Shown: positions 48,144 to 57,760, counted from the stretch's first letter. The stretch is 64,000 nucleotides of DNA from Aggregatibacter sp. 2125159857 (GCF_017798005.1 NZ_CP072548.1:868001-932000); one strand, 5' to 3'. Numbers and translations: made by a program. The notes: a model not told the origin generated them from the sequence alone.

Positions 48144-49283
48144 TTATTCCCCTTTCAATACGTTGGCGGTTTGAATGTCTAAAGCGCGGCGGGTCGGTAC
48201 GATAACCGCGATAAACGCCACTAATAAGGATAAAGTGATGGTAATCGGAATCACCGGCAGGCGCATATCAATATAGGCTTTGAATACGGTTAAGCCGAGC
48301 ACCTGTGCTAATAGATAGCCGATGATTAAGCCGCATACAATGGCGCAAAGGGCGATAATCAAGGTTTCTGCGCCGATTTGTTTGATGATGTCGCGGCTTT
48401 TCGCACCGAGAGCTTTTTGCAACGCAAATTCTTTCGCCCGTTCACCCACAATAGCGATTAAGGTGGTGTTCACGCAAAGGGTAGCTAAAATCAAAATTAC
48501 CACAGAAATCAAGCCCATCAAGCCTTTGATTTTATCTAAAATTTGCCCTTCGGAGGCGGAGACTTTGCGGATCGGATGAATGTCTAAATCGGGATATTGT
48601 TGTTGCAACTGTTGGGCAAATTGATCTACTTGGCCTTGATCGTTTTTGACGTTTAATAATACGTTGGTCGCCAAGTTTTCTTTTTCCAACCAGTTTTGTG
48701 CAAAATCGAGGCTCACGATCAACATATTGTCAGTGGCATCGCCTGCTTCTACGATGGCTTTAATATTGAACTGGTGTTTATCCACGGAATTGAGGCTTAA
48801 CGTGAGTTTATCGCCTACGTTTAAATTGAGCCGCTCCGCGAGAGTTTTACCGATCATGGCGTTGCGCTCATCGAAGTTCACCCCGATAGGATTGCCTGTG
48901 ATTTGCCAATAAGGCGCAAGGGTTTTCATGTCTTCAAACCACACGCCCATCATCACGATTTTCTCCAAATCACTACGTGTCACACCGTATAAATAGGGGC
49001 TTGCCGCCGTGATTAAGCCTTTCGGTGCTTGGTCAAGGATCTGTTGCACTTGCTCCACTTTGATTAAATTGCCGTTGCTAGGGCCAATATAAAAATTGGC
49101 GCCGAAGGTACGCAGTTCTTGGCTCATTTTAGTGTTGATGTCGAAGTACACCGCCGCCATTGCCGTCACAATGCTTGCGCCTACCGTGAGTGCGGCAAAA
49201 ATGATGAATACCCGTTGCAAGCGCAGACGCAAGGCGCGTAATACCAAGCGCCAAAACATATTGATAGGTTTATTGTCTGCCAT
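48144..49283 (-). CDS. FtsX/MacB-type ABC permease (second) of the FTR1-P19 cluster
   Basis: 379-residue membrane protein with one N-terminal helix, a periplasmic domain of about 220 residues and three C-terminal helices (the FtsX/MacB layout; VGERAKEFALQKALGAKSRD is the typical coupling segment near residue 280). Start 49283 is supported by GAGGTGCTTT and overlaps the preceding gene by 14 bases; the open frame continues 10 codons upstream. It is partner of the permease at 49270-50595. Confidence 0.88.
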   Translation of the reverse strand: MADNKPINMFWRLVLRALRLRLQRVFIIFAALTVGASIVTAMAAVYFDINTKMSQELRTFGANFYIGPSNGNLIKVEQVQQILDQAPKGLITAASPYLYGVTRSDLEKIVMMGVWFEDMKTLAPYWQITGNPIGVNFDERNAMIGKTLAERLNLNVGDKLTLSLNSVDKHQFNIKAIVEAGDATDNMLIVSLDFAQNWLEKENLATNVLLNVKNDQGQVDQFAQQLQQQYPDLDIHPIRKVSASEGQILDKIKGLMGLISVVILILATLCVNTTLIAIVGERAKEFALQKALGAKSRDIIKQIGAETLIIALCAIVCGLIIGYLLAQVLGLTVFKAYIDMRLPVIPITITLSLLVAFIAVIVPTRRALDIQTANVLKGE

Positions 49284-50595
49284 AAAGCACCTCGATAGGA
49301 TAAAGACGGGCAATTCGGTGTGCCGGGAACCAAGCGCCGATCACGGCGATCAAGACGGAAAGTACCAATACGCAAGGGATCACGATCCAGGCGAAACTGA
49401 GCGGTGCGCCAAATAACGTGGCACCGATAAAACGAGCTAACCCCCAACCGGCAATGCAACCTAAGATGCCACCGATTAAACCGCTGATGATGGCTTCGCA
49501 ATAAAACAGTAAGACGATTTGCCATTGATAGGCGCCGAGAGCTTTCATTAAACCGATTTCTTTGCTGCGTTCAATAATGGTTGTGGTCATTAATGAAGCA
49601 ATGCCCATGGCGGCGGCAATCAGTGCGGCAAGGGTGACAACAGCGAGTAATAATTGAATTTTTTCAATGACGACGCCTTCGGAAGCCGCGACTTGCCAAA
49701 TAGGGCGAACAATCGCACCGGAAATCGCTTCTTCCAATTGATGGGAAATAGAGGAAACGTACGCCGTGCAATACCAACGGTCATATTCCTCTGCGGCTAA
49801 ACCGTCCACATTGGCGCGGGCTTTGCGGGATAAATCATTTTCCGGCACGGTGAGCGCGGAGACTTTAATTGCCTGTACCTTGCCTTCTAATCCAAGTAAA
49901 TTTTGCACCGCACTTAACGGCAAAATCAATTGTTGTTCTTCTGTGCCACCGGTTTTAACAATGCCTTTTACGATAGCGGTCATGTGTTGTTGCTGTGCGT
50001 GTTCTTCCGTCTGATAACTTAAGGTAATCACATCACCGATTTTCCATTGCTGTTGTTTGGCAAGCTGGGCACCGAGTAGGGCAGGAATTTGTTCACCGAA
50101 ATCATCAGTAGCATCATCCACCCACTCGCCTTCTACTTGCCAGTAAGGGCTGATGATTTTTTGCCCGGTGTGGTAATCCTCTTCATCCGGCACAGGAATA
50201 TTATGATCAAAAAACGTCCCGAGGATGCTCACATCGTTTTCTACGCCGTTAGCCACGCTGACTTTCACCTGCGTGCTGAGTAAGGGGGCAAACCCCACAA
50301 TGTTGTTGCGCCAGAAAATGTCTTTCACATTCGGCAGTTCTTTTTCATCTAAAAAATCTTGTGTGGCGAGGGAACTACGACCGCTGACATCATCCGGCAA
50401 AACGGCACTACTAGCCGGTTCCACCAAAATATTGGCACCGTAAGATTTCAACTCTTTTGCCATTTTGTCGCCAATGTCGATGGACACGGCGAGCAAGGCG
50501 GAAATCAAACCGGCAGCGAGGAAAATAGTGACAATGGCAAGAAGCTTGCGTTTTAGCCCATAACGCCAAGATTGAAATAACATACGCGCTAACAT
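49270..50595 (-). CDS. FtsX/MacB-type ABC permease (first) of the FTR1-P19 cluster
   Basis: 441 residues with the same architecture: an N-terminal helix (about 15-38), a large periplasmic domain and three C-terminal helices, with the coupling segment IIERSKEIGLMKALGAYQWQ (about residues 335-354). GGAGG precedes the start. With the second permease and the ATPase it would form an envelope-spanning ABC complex. Homologues are Cj1661/Cj1662 in the Campylobacter p19 cluster. Confidence 0.88.
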   Translation of the reverse strand: MLARMLFQSWRYGLKRKLLAIVTIFLAAGLISALLAVSIDIGDKMAKELKSYGANILVEPASSAVLPDDVSGRSSLATQDFLDEKELPNVKDIFWRNNIVGFAPLLSTQVKVSVANGVENDVSILGTFFDHNIPVPDEEDYHTGQKIISPYWQVEGEWVDDATDDFGEQIPALLGAQLAKQQQWKIGDVITLSYQTEEHAQQQHMTAIVKGIVKTGGTEEQQLILPLSAVQNLLGLEGKVQAIKVSALTVPENDLSRKARANVDGLAAEEYDRWYCTAYVSSISHQLEEAISGAIVRPIWQVAASEGVVIEKIQLLLAVVTLAALIAAAMGIASLMTTTIIERSKEIGLMKALGAYQWQIVLLFYCEAIISGLIGGILGCIAGWGLARFIGATLFGAPLSFAWIVIPCVLVLSVLIAVIGAWFPAHRIARLYPIEVLYGRQ

Positions 50596-50597
50596 GA

Positions 50598-52016
50598 TTA
50601 TTTTTCCTCCTTGGCGGTTGAGGCTTCATCGGCTTTATTTAAATAGGCTTCCGGATTATCGCGGAACAGATTTAAATTCTTTTCATCCGTGAAGAAATAG
50701 GTTCTGCCTTCATGGTTGTATTTGTATTCTGTTTTGGTGTTGGTCAATTTCTTACCATTGACGGGATCCACCACTTCAATTTCAATGATGGTCGTAAAGT
50801 AATTCAAGCCATCTTCCAAGTTTTTCTTATTGATAATGACTTCCGTCTCTGTTTGTTTCCAATTATCAATCGGCACCGGATTGCAACCGCCCGGTTTGCC
50901 GATGGAAGGGGTAAACATACGTACGCCGCAACCCACGCATACCACTTGGTTGCCTTCCATGACATAACCTTGGTCGCCACATAAAATGCAGGCATCGAAT
51001 ACGGCAGCAAGACTGAGTTTGTCGGGCAGACGATTAATAATGAAGAAACGTACCGCTTTGCCATCGTCGGCAACCCAAAGAAAACGGTGTAATTTCCCGT
51101 CTTTTACTTGTTCGATTGGGATGTGTACGTTGTTTTCCGCATCTAAGGTGACTCTTTGCGCTTCCGAAAGTTGTGGCGGCTGGGACGCGATTTTGTCCCA
51201 ATAAAGTTGCGTGGCGAGCATAATGAAAATTGCCGTTATACCATAGCCGATGATCTTGCCGGAAGTGCGTTTGGCGGCAAGGGCTTTGCGTTTTTCGATA
51301 GGTTGTTGTTCGTTATTGGCTGTGCGCACGCGTGGGCGATGAATATTTAACGCAAAAATAAGGACGATAATGGCAAGAATAGCCGCATTAATGTAGTTTA
51401 AATACGTGGTGATATTGCCGGATTTTGCCACAAAACTTAACCGCACTTTGGTCAGTTCGATGACTTGCAATTTCATCAAAATCAGTAATACATCGCCAAG
51501 GAGTGGCGTGACTAAAATGAGGGTGAGTACCGTGGTGAGCAGGAGACGAAGTGCGGTCGTTTTTTTCGATATTTTACTTTGCGCAAATAAAATCTCACAC
51601 CAGCCGGCAACGACTAAACAGAAAATAAAACCGAGTGCAATGGCGCTGATGTGTAATAAGAAATCCGTGTTGATGACATCGGTGCCGGTGATCGCGGCGA
51701 TGTTGGGATCTTTCGCCCAAAAACTGCCGGCTAATACGGCGAGCATAACATGCCAAAGCGTGGTTAAACGTTGCCAATGAATAAATTGAAAAACGTAAGC
51801 AAAGAGGAAGATACCGAGGCTAAAAATGGCGAGGGTGAGTTTAACACTTTGCGTATTGGGCAAACTTAATGTGATGACACTGCCGATGATAAACCCGAAG
51901 ATGGCAAGCCATACTAATTTTTTGCGATTAGCGTGAGGATACGGCACCCAGCTGCACGCCAGTAGTAAAGAAAACGGGAGCAGGGTTTGAATAAGAAAAA
52001 CAAAGAAATAGTTCAT
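50598..52016 (-). CDS. DUF2318 membrane protein with cysteine-rich domain
   Basis: 472-residue inner-membrane protein. About 8-9 hydrophobic helices (residues 1-270) are followed by a soluble domain with CILCGDQGYV (about 337-346), CVGCGVRMFTP (about 354-364) and GGCNPVPI (about 371-378). These Cys motifs suggest a metal or iron-sulfur site on the periplasmic side. Function is not established; the gene is a steady member of FTR1-P19 iron loci (Cj1660 position). A terminator-like hairpin separates it from the upstream P19 gene. Confidence 0.85.
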   Translation of the reverse strand: MNYFFVFLIQTLLPFSLLLACSWVPYPHANRKKLVWLAIFGFIIGSVITLSLPNTQSVKLTLAIFSLGIFLFAYVFQFIHWQRLTTLWHVMLAVLAGSFWAKDPNIAAITGTDVINTDFLLHISAIALGFIFCLVVAGWCEILFAQSKISKKTTALRLLLTTVLTLILVTPLLGDVLLILMKLQVIELTKVRLSFVAKSGNITTYLNYINAAILAIIVLIFALNIHRPRVRTANNEQQPIEKRKALAAKRTSGKIIGYGITAIFIMLATQLYWDKIASQPPQLSEAQRVTLDAENNVHIPIEQVKDGKLHRFLWVADDGKAVRFFIINRLPDKLSLAAVFDACILCGDQGYVMEGNQVVCVGCGVRMFTPSIGKPGGCNPVPIDNWKQTETEVIINKKNLEDGLNYFTTIIEIEVVDPVNGKKLTNTKTEYKYNHEGRTYFFTDEKNLNLFRDNPEAYLNKADEASTAKEEK

Positions 52017-52131
52017 AGCTTACTCTGAAAATTGAAAGAGAGGATGTCACCTATTTTTAGTCTTTGGCTTCCTCGGTATTTTGGAGGAAGACACGTTTTA
52101 AAAAGCCCTTTCATTATGCGTCAACATAAAC

Positions 52132-52162
52132 AAAAACACCTTGATATGCCTCAAGGTGTTTT
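52132..52162 (-). terminator. Bidirectional terminator within the iron cluster
   Basis: AAAACACCTTGA and TCAAGGTGTTTT form a perfect 12-bp stem around TATGCC, with T-rich flanks on both strands. It lies 31 bases past the P19 stop and before the DUF2318 gene, so FTR1 and P19 are probably expressed more than the downstream membrane components. Confidence 0.82.
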
Positions 52163-52192
52163 ATTTTTTGTTTTTGTTAACACCTGAAAGGC

Positions 52193-52714
52193 TTATTTCA
52201 AACCGGTGAATTTGAATTCATAGTTAACATCAAACGGTTTCCACCAGCGACCAACACCAGTTTCTTCATCGGTGTGACGGTGCATACCCGCTTTTGGTGG
52301 TGGGTCAATGTGATAGGTTAATTTATAGTTACCCACGCCCATCATTTTGATGTTTGCACCATAGTGAGGACCGTCGCTTGCCACCATTGGCATGAAGGTG
52401 CCTTCTTGTTTTTCACCGGTATCGGAGTTTACCAACGTGTATTGGATGGTGAGATAAGGCATCCATTCGCCTTCACCGAAACCATTTTTGTTGCCTTTGG
52501 TGGCATGAATATCCGCTTCTAAGTGAATATCGGATTTCGCTGCCGGCAAGCCCATACCACGTGGTTCCATGTCAACCGGTTGTAAATACACGGCGGCAAT
52601 TTCCATTTCGTTCATGGTGACCGGTTCACCCACAGGGAACTCTTTAAAGCCTAAGGCTGCCGGTGCGGTGATCATGCCGGCTAAAAGTGCGGTGGCGATT
52701 AATGTTTTTTTCAT
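52193..52714 (-). CDS. Periplasmic iron-binding protein P19 (FetP/FtrA/Tpd family)
   Basis: 173-residue secreted protein (signal peptide about 1-22) of the P19/Tpd family, homodimers that bind Cu2+ and iron and feed an FTR1 permease. Conserved blocks with ligand-type residues are visible: VDMEPRGMG (about residues 46-54), IHLEADIHA (about 62-70), MVASDGPHYGANIK (about 107-120), YHIDPP and HTDEETGVGRWW. AAGGAG precedes the start. It is immediately downstream of the FTR1 gene, the standard pairing (FetMP in E. coli, Cj1658-p19). Confidence 0.93.
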   Translation of the reverse strand: MKKTLIATALLAGMITAPAALGFKEFPVGEPVTMNEMEIAAVYLQPVDMEPRGMGLPAAKSDIHLEADIHATKGNKNGFGEGEWMPYLTIQYTLVNSDTGEKQEGTFMPMVASDGPHYGANIKMMGVGNYKLTYHIDPPPKAGMHRHTDEETGVGRWWKPFDVNYEFKFTGLK

Positions 52715-52756
52715 ACTTAGTTTCTCCTTAACTGAATAAGTATAACTTGTGCGACA

Positions 52757-54661
52757 TTAAGCAGATTTTCTGCTTTCGTACTTCATATAAATGAATGCAA
52801 AAACAGCAGCCACCAACAAGACAGCCTGCGGAACCAATGTTTCTACATAAGGATAGATCCCCAACCATGAAATTTCCGGTACACCGGAGATTAAGGTTGG
52901 TTCAAAGAGTTTGCCTTCAATCAGCTCAAGTACACTCTTACCGGCAAACACGAATGCCATTAAATACATGAACGAACCGGTGAACATAAAGAACGGTTTA
53001 AGCGGCAATTTCACCACGGTGTAGCGCATAATAAAATAGCAAATGGCCAAAATCACAACACCTACGGCAAAGCCGGCAAAAAGATAAGCGTAACTGACCG
53101 CACTTTTGGCATCGCCAACGAGCGCGTAATAAAACAACACGGTTTCTGCGCCTTCACGATATACTGCTAAGAAACTGGTGAGCCATAAGCCAATAAGCGA
53201 GCCGGCGGTTAATGCGGTGGAGAGTTTGCCTTCCAAATAACGTTTCCAGTTCTGTGCTTCGACTTTTGAAAGCAACCAATAGCTCATCATGAACAACATT
53301 ACCACCGCAATCATCATAGTGAAACCTTCCAATAATTCACGGCTGGCACCGGAATTTGAGAAAATGAGTTGGAAGATCACGGCAGTAATGACGCTACCAA
53401 GCAATGCCACATAGACGGATTGGCGAATAACCGGCAGTTTGTCTTGATGATTATTTTTCACTAAATACGCCACGATAGCCGCCACGATGAGTAGTGCTTC
53501 TAAGCCCTCACGCACGATGATTAATAAGCTGTAGAGGAACATACTCCAGTCGGTTTGTTCTCCACCTTGTAACATGGCGACAGCTTGGCTTAAACCTTGG
53601 CTTAATCCTTGTGCTTGTTCTTGTAACTTTTCTTTCTCCGCGCCGGCTTTCATTAAGCTCACTAAACGGGTGAAATAGCCTTCTAATTGGGTTTTGAAAT
53701 TGCTGTCACGAGAACCGATTTTATTCTCCATGCCGGTGCTTTCAAAAATGTCAAAGTAAGTATCTTGCACCGTTACCATGGCTTTTGTGGTATCACCTTG
53801 TTCATATAAACGGATGGCTTGTTGAATGCCGGCGTTCACTTGTGTGCTGATTTGTGCCCAATCTTTATCCGGCGTTGTGTCGGCAACCTTATCGGTTGTT
53901 TGTTCTATTTGGTTTTCTCGGGTCGTTGGTAAATTAGGAAGCTGTTCTTCAATATCTTGTAACAGCGTTGTGATTTGATAACCAAAGTCGCTGATTTGAT
54001 CCGGTTGTTCGCTAAGCTTGATCAAATCATAAAATTGTTGATTAAGATTGCCGGAAATGGCAGCGGAACGATTTTGACGAATGGACATTTCCATTTCGGA
54101 GTTTTTATAGCCATCGTATTGCGCTTGTTGCACCAGTTTTTTGGCGGTGGCGTAATCTTTCGCTTCATACGCTGTCATGGCTTGGGCTAACAAATCGTCA
54201 ATGGTTTTAAAGCTTTTTTGCCAGTGTGCAACAATCGTTGCGTTTTCATATACGCCGTGCTGACCGGAGGCATTAAGTTGGTGTCCTGCGGTTAGGGAAG
54301 GAAGCACTTCTTGTAACGCCGCTTTAAGACCATCGATTTTCGCTTTGACTTGTTCTTGCGACTGATTTTCACCAATCATTTTACGAATTTCACCAAAGGT
54401 GGCTTCCATTTGATAGCTTTTTTGGGCAGAAAAGTTAATGCGAATCGGCCCTTCAAGATTTTCAAACACTTCAAAATAAGCCATTTGGACTTGGGTACGG
54501 GCATCATCGACTTTATTTTCAGCATAAAGTGCGGCGGTTTTATCCAACCGATTTTCAATATCCTGTACCCATTGTTGATAGTTATCTTCGGCGTGCGTTA
54601 AGGTGGAAAATAACAAAAAGATGCTAAAAATAGCGTAGTGATACCAACGAGAAATGCGCAT
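52757..54661 (-). CDS. FTR1 family iron permease with N-terminal periplasmic domain
   Basis: High-affinity iron permease, 634 residues. A signal peptide (about 1-24) precedes a helical periplasmic domain of about 330 residues with two similar halves (GPIRINFSAQKSYQMEATFG and the later FESTGMENKIGSRDSNFKTQ). The seven-helix FTR1 domain carries both REXXE iron motifs, REGLE (about residue 392) and REGAE (about 500). Layout matches FetM/Cj1658. It is the first gene of the cluster, with GAGGG before the ATG and a strong Fur box 40 bases upstream. Confidence 0.93.
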   Translation of the reverse strand: MRISRWYHYAIFSIFLLFSTLTHAEDNYQQWVQDIENRLDKTAALYAENKVDDARTQVQMAYFEVFENLEGPIRINFSAQKSYQMEATFGEIRKMIGENQSQEQVKAKIDGLKAALQEVLPSLTAGHQLNASGQHGVYENATIVAHWQKSFKTIDDLLAQAMTAYEAKDYATAKKLVQQAQYDGYKNSEMEMSIRQNRSAAISGNLNQQFYDLIKLSEQPDQISDFGYQITTLLQDIEEQLPNLPTTRENQIEQTTDKVADTTPDKDWAQISTQVNAGIQQAIRLYEQGDTTKAMVTVQDTYFDIFESTGMENKIGSRDSNFKTQLEGYFTRLVSLMKAGAEKEKLQEQAQGLSQGLSQAVAMLQGGEQTDWSMFLYSLLIIVREGLEALLIVAAIVAYLVKNNHQDKLPVIRQSVYVALLGSVITAVIFQLIFSNSGASRELLEGFTMMIAVVMLFMMSYWLLSKVEAQNWKRYLEGKLSTALTAGSLIGLWLTSFLAVYREGAETVLFYYALVGDAKSAVSYAYLFAGFAVGVVILAICYFIMRYTVVKLPLKPFFMFTGSFMYLMAFVFAGKSVLELIEGKLFEPTLISGVPEISWLGIYPYVETLVPQAVLLVAAVFAFIYMKYESRKSA

Positions 54662-54700
54662 AATCCCTCTTTTTACGTCTATCCATTTTAGGTTTGCAAT

Positions 54701-54715
54701 TGAGAATAATTATCC
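54701..54715 (-). promoter_or_regulatory. Fur box upstream of the FTR1-P19 cluster
   Basis: TGAGAATAATTATCC (plus-strand reading) matches TGATAATNATTATCA at 12 of 14 positions, the best Fur match in the window, 40 bases before the FTR1 start. Iron repression of the whole cluster is inferred. Confidence 0.75.
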
Positions 54716-54800
54716 TCTAATGGATTTTTAATGCAAGGGAAATTCGTGTAAAAAAATAGAGCTAGATCATAAAGTCATTGAATTTTGTGTCTTGATGGTG

Positions 54801-54835
54801 AAAAAAATAGGAAAAGTGCGGTGACTTTTCCTATT
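54801..54835 (-). terminator. Terminator of the lut operon, with a DNA uptake sequence at its apex
   Basis: On the minus strand AATAGGAAAAGT and ACTTTTCCTATT form a perfect 12-bp stem, followed by a T run. The loop and adjoining stem contain a single complete uptake sequence (AAAAGTGCGGT in plus reading), unlike the usual paired arrangement. Confidence 0.9.
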
Positions 54836-54860
54836 GTTTTAGCGTGAGGAGAAAGAATGA

Positions 54861-55568
54861 TTAATTCGTTGGCAAGTCATCAATGACAAGATAGATTTTC
54901 GCCACCGGGCCATGTACCCCAACCACTTTGATTAATTCAATATCTGCCGTGGAACTTGGACCGGAAATGATATTAATACAAGAAGGCATACGTTCGCCTT
55001 GTTGGGCTTTTTCATGTAGGATTTTTGCCAGTTGTGCCACACGAGGGAGTATCTTGCTTTTGCGCACGACAACAATGGATTTTTCCGGCAGTAAGCTCAC
55101 AGAACGACCGCGTTCAGCTTGGGAAAATAGCACGATACCGCCAGATTCGGTTAAACCATATTCGGCGTAAACGATCCCAATATTGGCTTGTTCTGATTTG
55201 GTAATGTTCGCTTCTGCGTGTTCCGGCGACCAAATATGACAAGTGTATTTTTCTTGAACCGCTTCGGTGATGCCCAGTTCTTCTAAACGCGGGTCATCGT
55301 TTAACACGATATCGCCGCCACCATATTTTTCGCAAAGCTCAAGTACGGTCTGTTTTGCTAGCGTTTCTGACGTCACAACCACATCCACCATCATCACTTT
55401 GGCGAAGTTTACGAATTCTTCGCAAAGTTCTGCTTGGGTGAGATGGGTCAGGCGTTCTGTTGGGTAAGTATTCACCGGTGTCGCCATCGTTTCCGGCACA
55501 TTGGCGCGTGGTTTGCCCATTTTTGCCGCCAGTTTATTGAGGAAGTTTTCTCTATTTTGTAAATCCAT
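54861..55568 (-). CDS. lutC: Lactate utilization protein C (LUD domain)
   Basis: 235-residue subunit of the LutABC L-lactate oxidation system. A single LUD domain includes DVVVTSETLAKQTVLELCEK, GIVYAEYGLTESGGIVLFS (about residues 138-156) and IISGPSSTADIE (about 200-211). The start overlaps the lutB stop (TAATG). LutC is needed with LutA and LutB for lactate-to-pyruvate conversion in Bacillus; E. coli YkgG is a relative. Confidence 0.92.
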   Translation of the reverse strand: MDLQNRENFLNKLAAKMGKPRANVPETMATPVNTYPTERLTHLTQAELCEEFVNFAKVMMVDVVVTSETLAKQTVLELCEKYGGGDIVLNDDPRLEELGITEAVQEKYTCHIWSPEHAEANITKSEQANIGIVYAEYGLTESGGIVLFSQAERGRSVSLLPEKSIVVVRKSKILPRVAQLAKILHEKAQQGERMPSCINIISGPSSTADIELIKVVGVHGPVAKIYLVIDDLPTN

Positions 55569-56980
55569 TAGTTTGATCCTCTGTTGTTGAACCATTGACG
55601 GAAGCTTTCGCCTTCAGCTTTTGGTAAATCACGGGCTTTTGTCCATTCTGCCAAGGCCCCCATTTTAATTGGTGCTTTGCCGTTCTTAATGAGTTTACCC
55701 GCTAATTTAGCGCCGGTGTTTACACCGATTTTCCATAGGGTTGGATGGGCGTTGGCAAAGCCAAAACCGAAAATGGATAAGCGTTCCAATGCCGGCGTTT
55801 TACCTTGTTCCACCATTTTTTCACGGTGTTTTAAAATCAGTTGGGCTAACGGAATGCGTACCGGACAAACTGAGTTACAGGCATTACATAAGGAACAGGC
55901 ATACGGCAATTCTTTGAATTCGTCATAGCCGCCAAGTAACGGAGAAATCACCGCGCCAATTGGGCCCGGATAAATAGAACCATAACCATGGCCACCGATT
56001 TGACGGTACGCCGGGCAAGTATTTAAGCAGGCACCACAACGGATACAACGTAAAACTTCTTGGAATTCGGAGGCCAAAATATCGGAACGACCGTTATCGA
56101 CAATGACTAAATGGAATTCTTCCGGACCATCGGTTTCGCCGGCAAGGCGAGGGCCGGTAAGCCATGTGTTGTAACCGGTTAATCTGGCACCCACTGCACT
56201 ACGTGCCAGCATGGTAATTAACACGTCCACTTCTTGGAACGTTGGCGCTAGGCGTTCCATCCCCATCACGGCAACGTGGGTTTTCGGGAGGGTGGTGGCT
56301 AAACGCAAGTTACCTTCGTTAGTCACCAAACAAACAGAGCCGGTTTCTGCTACGGCAAAGTTACAGCCGCTGATGCCGATGTCTGCTTCTAAGAAATCCT
56401 GACGAATTTTTTCACGCACGAAACGGGTCATGTCTTCCGGGGTTTCAGCACCTTCATAGCCCAGTTTTTCATGTAAATCTTTACGAATTTGGTGACGATC
56501 TTTATGGATCGCCGGTACCACAATATGCGATGGTTTGTCGCCGGAAATTTGCAGTAAATATTCCCCTAAATCCGTTTCAATGACTTGCATGCCTTCTTTT
56601 TCCAAAACATCATTTAACCCGATTTCTTCGGTTACCATGGATTTGGATTTCACGATTTTCTTGGCATTTTTTTTCAGAGCGACTTGACGAATGTATTCGG
56701 TGGCTTCTTCGGCGGTTTCGGCAAAATAAACTTTGCCGCCGTTTTCCATGACTTTTTCGCTAAGTTGGTATAAATAGGCATCAAGGTTTGCTAAAACGTG
56801 GTTACGGATTTGTTTCGACAAATCACGCCATTCTTCCCAGTGGCCTAACTCATCCACCATTTTTTGACGGTTTGTGCCGATAGTTTCTTGAGCTTTTACC
56901 ACCGCTTTGCGCATGATTTCATTATGGACTTCGCGATCAACGCGTGCTTTAAATGCAAGATTACTGGTTTTTAATGACAT
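55568..56980 (-). CDS. lutB: Lactate utilization iron-sulfur protein B
   Basis: 470-residue protein. An N-terminal LUD-like domain (SGCNFAVAETGSVCLVTNEG, about residues 201-220) is followed by two [4Fe-4S] motifs, CIRCGACLNTCPAY (about 311-324) and CSLCNACNSVCPV (about 361-373), and a C-terminal tail. It passes electrons from lactate towards the quinone pool with LutA and LutC. The start is 6 bases after lutA. Confidence 0.94.
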   Translation of the reverse strand: MSLKTSNLAFKARVDREVHNEIMRKAVVKAQETIGTNRQKMVDELGHWEEWRDLSKQIRNHVLANLDAYLYQLSEKVMENGGKVYFAETAEEATEYIRQVALKKNAKKIVKSKSMVTEEIGLNDVLEKEGMQVIETDLGEYLLQISGDKPSHIVVPAIHKDRHQIRKDLHEKLGYEGAETPEDMTRFVREKIRQDFLEADIGISGCNFAVAETGSVCLVTNEGNLRLATTLPKTHVAVMGMERLAPTFQEVDVLITMLARSAVGARLTGYNTWLTGPRLAGETDGPEEFHLVIVDNGRSDILASEFQEVLRCIRCGACLNTCPAYRQIGGHGYGSIYPGPIGAVISPLLGGYDEFKELPYACSLCNACNSVCPVRIPLAQLILKHREKMVEQGKTPALERLSIFGFGFANAHPTLWKIGVNTGAKLAGKLIKNGKAPIKMGALAEWTKARDLPKAEGESFRQWFNNRGSN

Positions 56981-56986
56981 AGTTTA

Positions 56987-57712
56987 TTACTCCTGCATTA
57001 ACACTTCTGCGATGTGCATCACTTTGATTTTGCTGCCTTCACGTTGTAGGCGACCACCAATATTGAGTAAGCAGCTCACGTCCGCCCCAATTAAATATTC
57101 CGGTTCGACTTCCTCAACGTGTTCCACTTTTTCTTTGACCATTTCACCGGAAATTTCTGCCATTTTGACCGAGAACGTGCCACCAAATCCGCAACAGGTT
57201 TGTTGATTATGAATAGGCAACAGTTCTAAGCCTTTAACATGTTTGAGCAACTCAATCGGCTCGTTCACAATACCGAGTTTACGGAAAAGACTGCAGGAGG
57301 GGTGATAAACGGCGCGGCCGGGCAGGTGTGCACCGATGTCGGTCACGCCGAGTTTATTGACGATAAAATCCGTTAAGTCATAGAAACGAGCGGCGACTTT
57401 TTTGGCACGTTCCGCCCATTCCGGCTCATTGGCGCGAGTGAAGTAATCCGGGTAATTTTTAACGGCATAAACGCAAGATCCGGCAGGGGCTACGATTGGG
57501 TAATCATTAGCTTCAAAGGTTTCGACCAAGTTTTTCATGCCGGGAAGGGCTTGTTTGGTATAACCGCTATTTAATGCCGGTTGCCCACAACAACCTTGTT
57601 TTTCTAAAAAGGTCACCTGACAGCCCAACTTTTCCAGTAGCAGAACGGTGTTTTTTGCCACACCGCTTTTGACTACATCGGCAATACAGGTCACGTAGAA
57701 ATTCACATTCAT
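56987..57712 (-). CDS. lutA: Lactate utilization protein A (CCG domains)
   Basis: 241-residue protein with two cysteine-rich CCG domains, GCCGQPALNSGY (about residues 41-52) and TCCGFGGTFSVK (about 171-182), each probably holding an iron-sulfur cofactor as in GlcF and HdrB. It is the first gene of lutABC, just downstream of the lactate permease gene on the same strand. Confidence 0.94.
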   Translation of the reverse strand: MNVNFYVTCIADVVKSGVAKNTVLLLEKLGCQVTFLEKQGCCGQPALNSGYTKQALPGMKNLVETFEANDYPIVAPAGSCVYAVKNYPDYFTRANEPEWAERAKKVAARFYDLTDFIVNKLGVTDIGAHLPGRAVYHPSCSLFRKLGIVNEPIELLKHVKGLELLPIHNQQTCCGFGGTFSVKMAEISGEMVKEKVEHVEEVEPEYLIGADVSCLLNIGGRLQREGSKIKVMHIAEVLMQE

Positions 57713-57760
57713 CGTAATACTCCAATATTAAAAAAGAAAAATCAGTTAAAAAATTAAATG

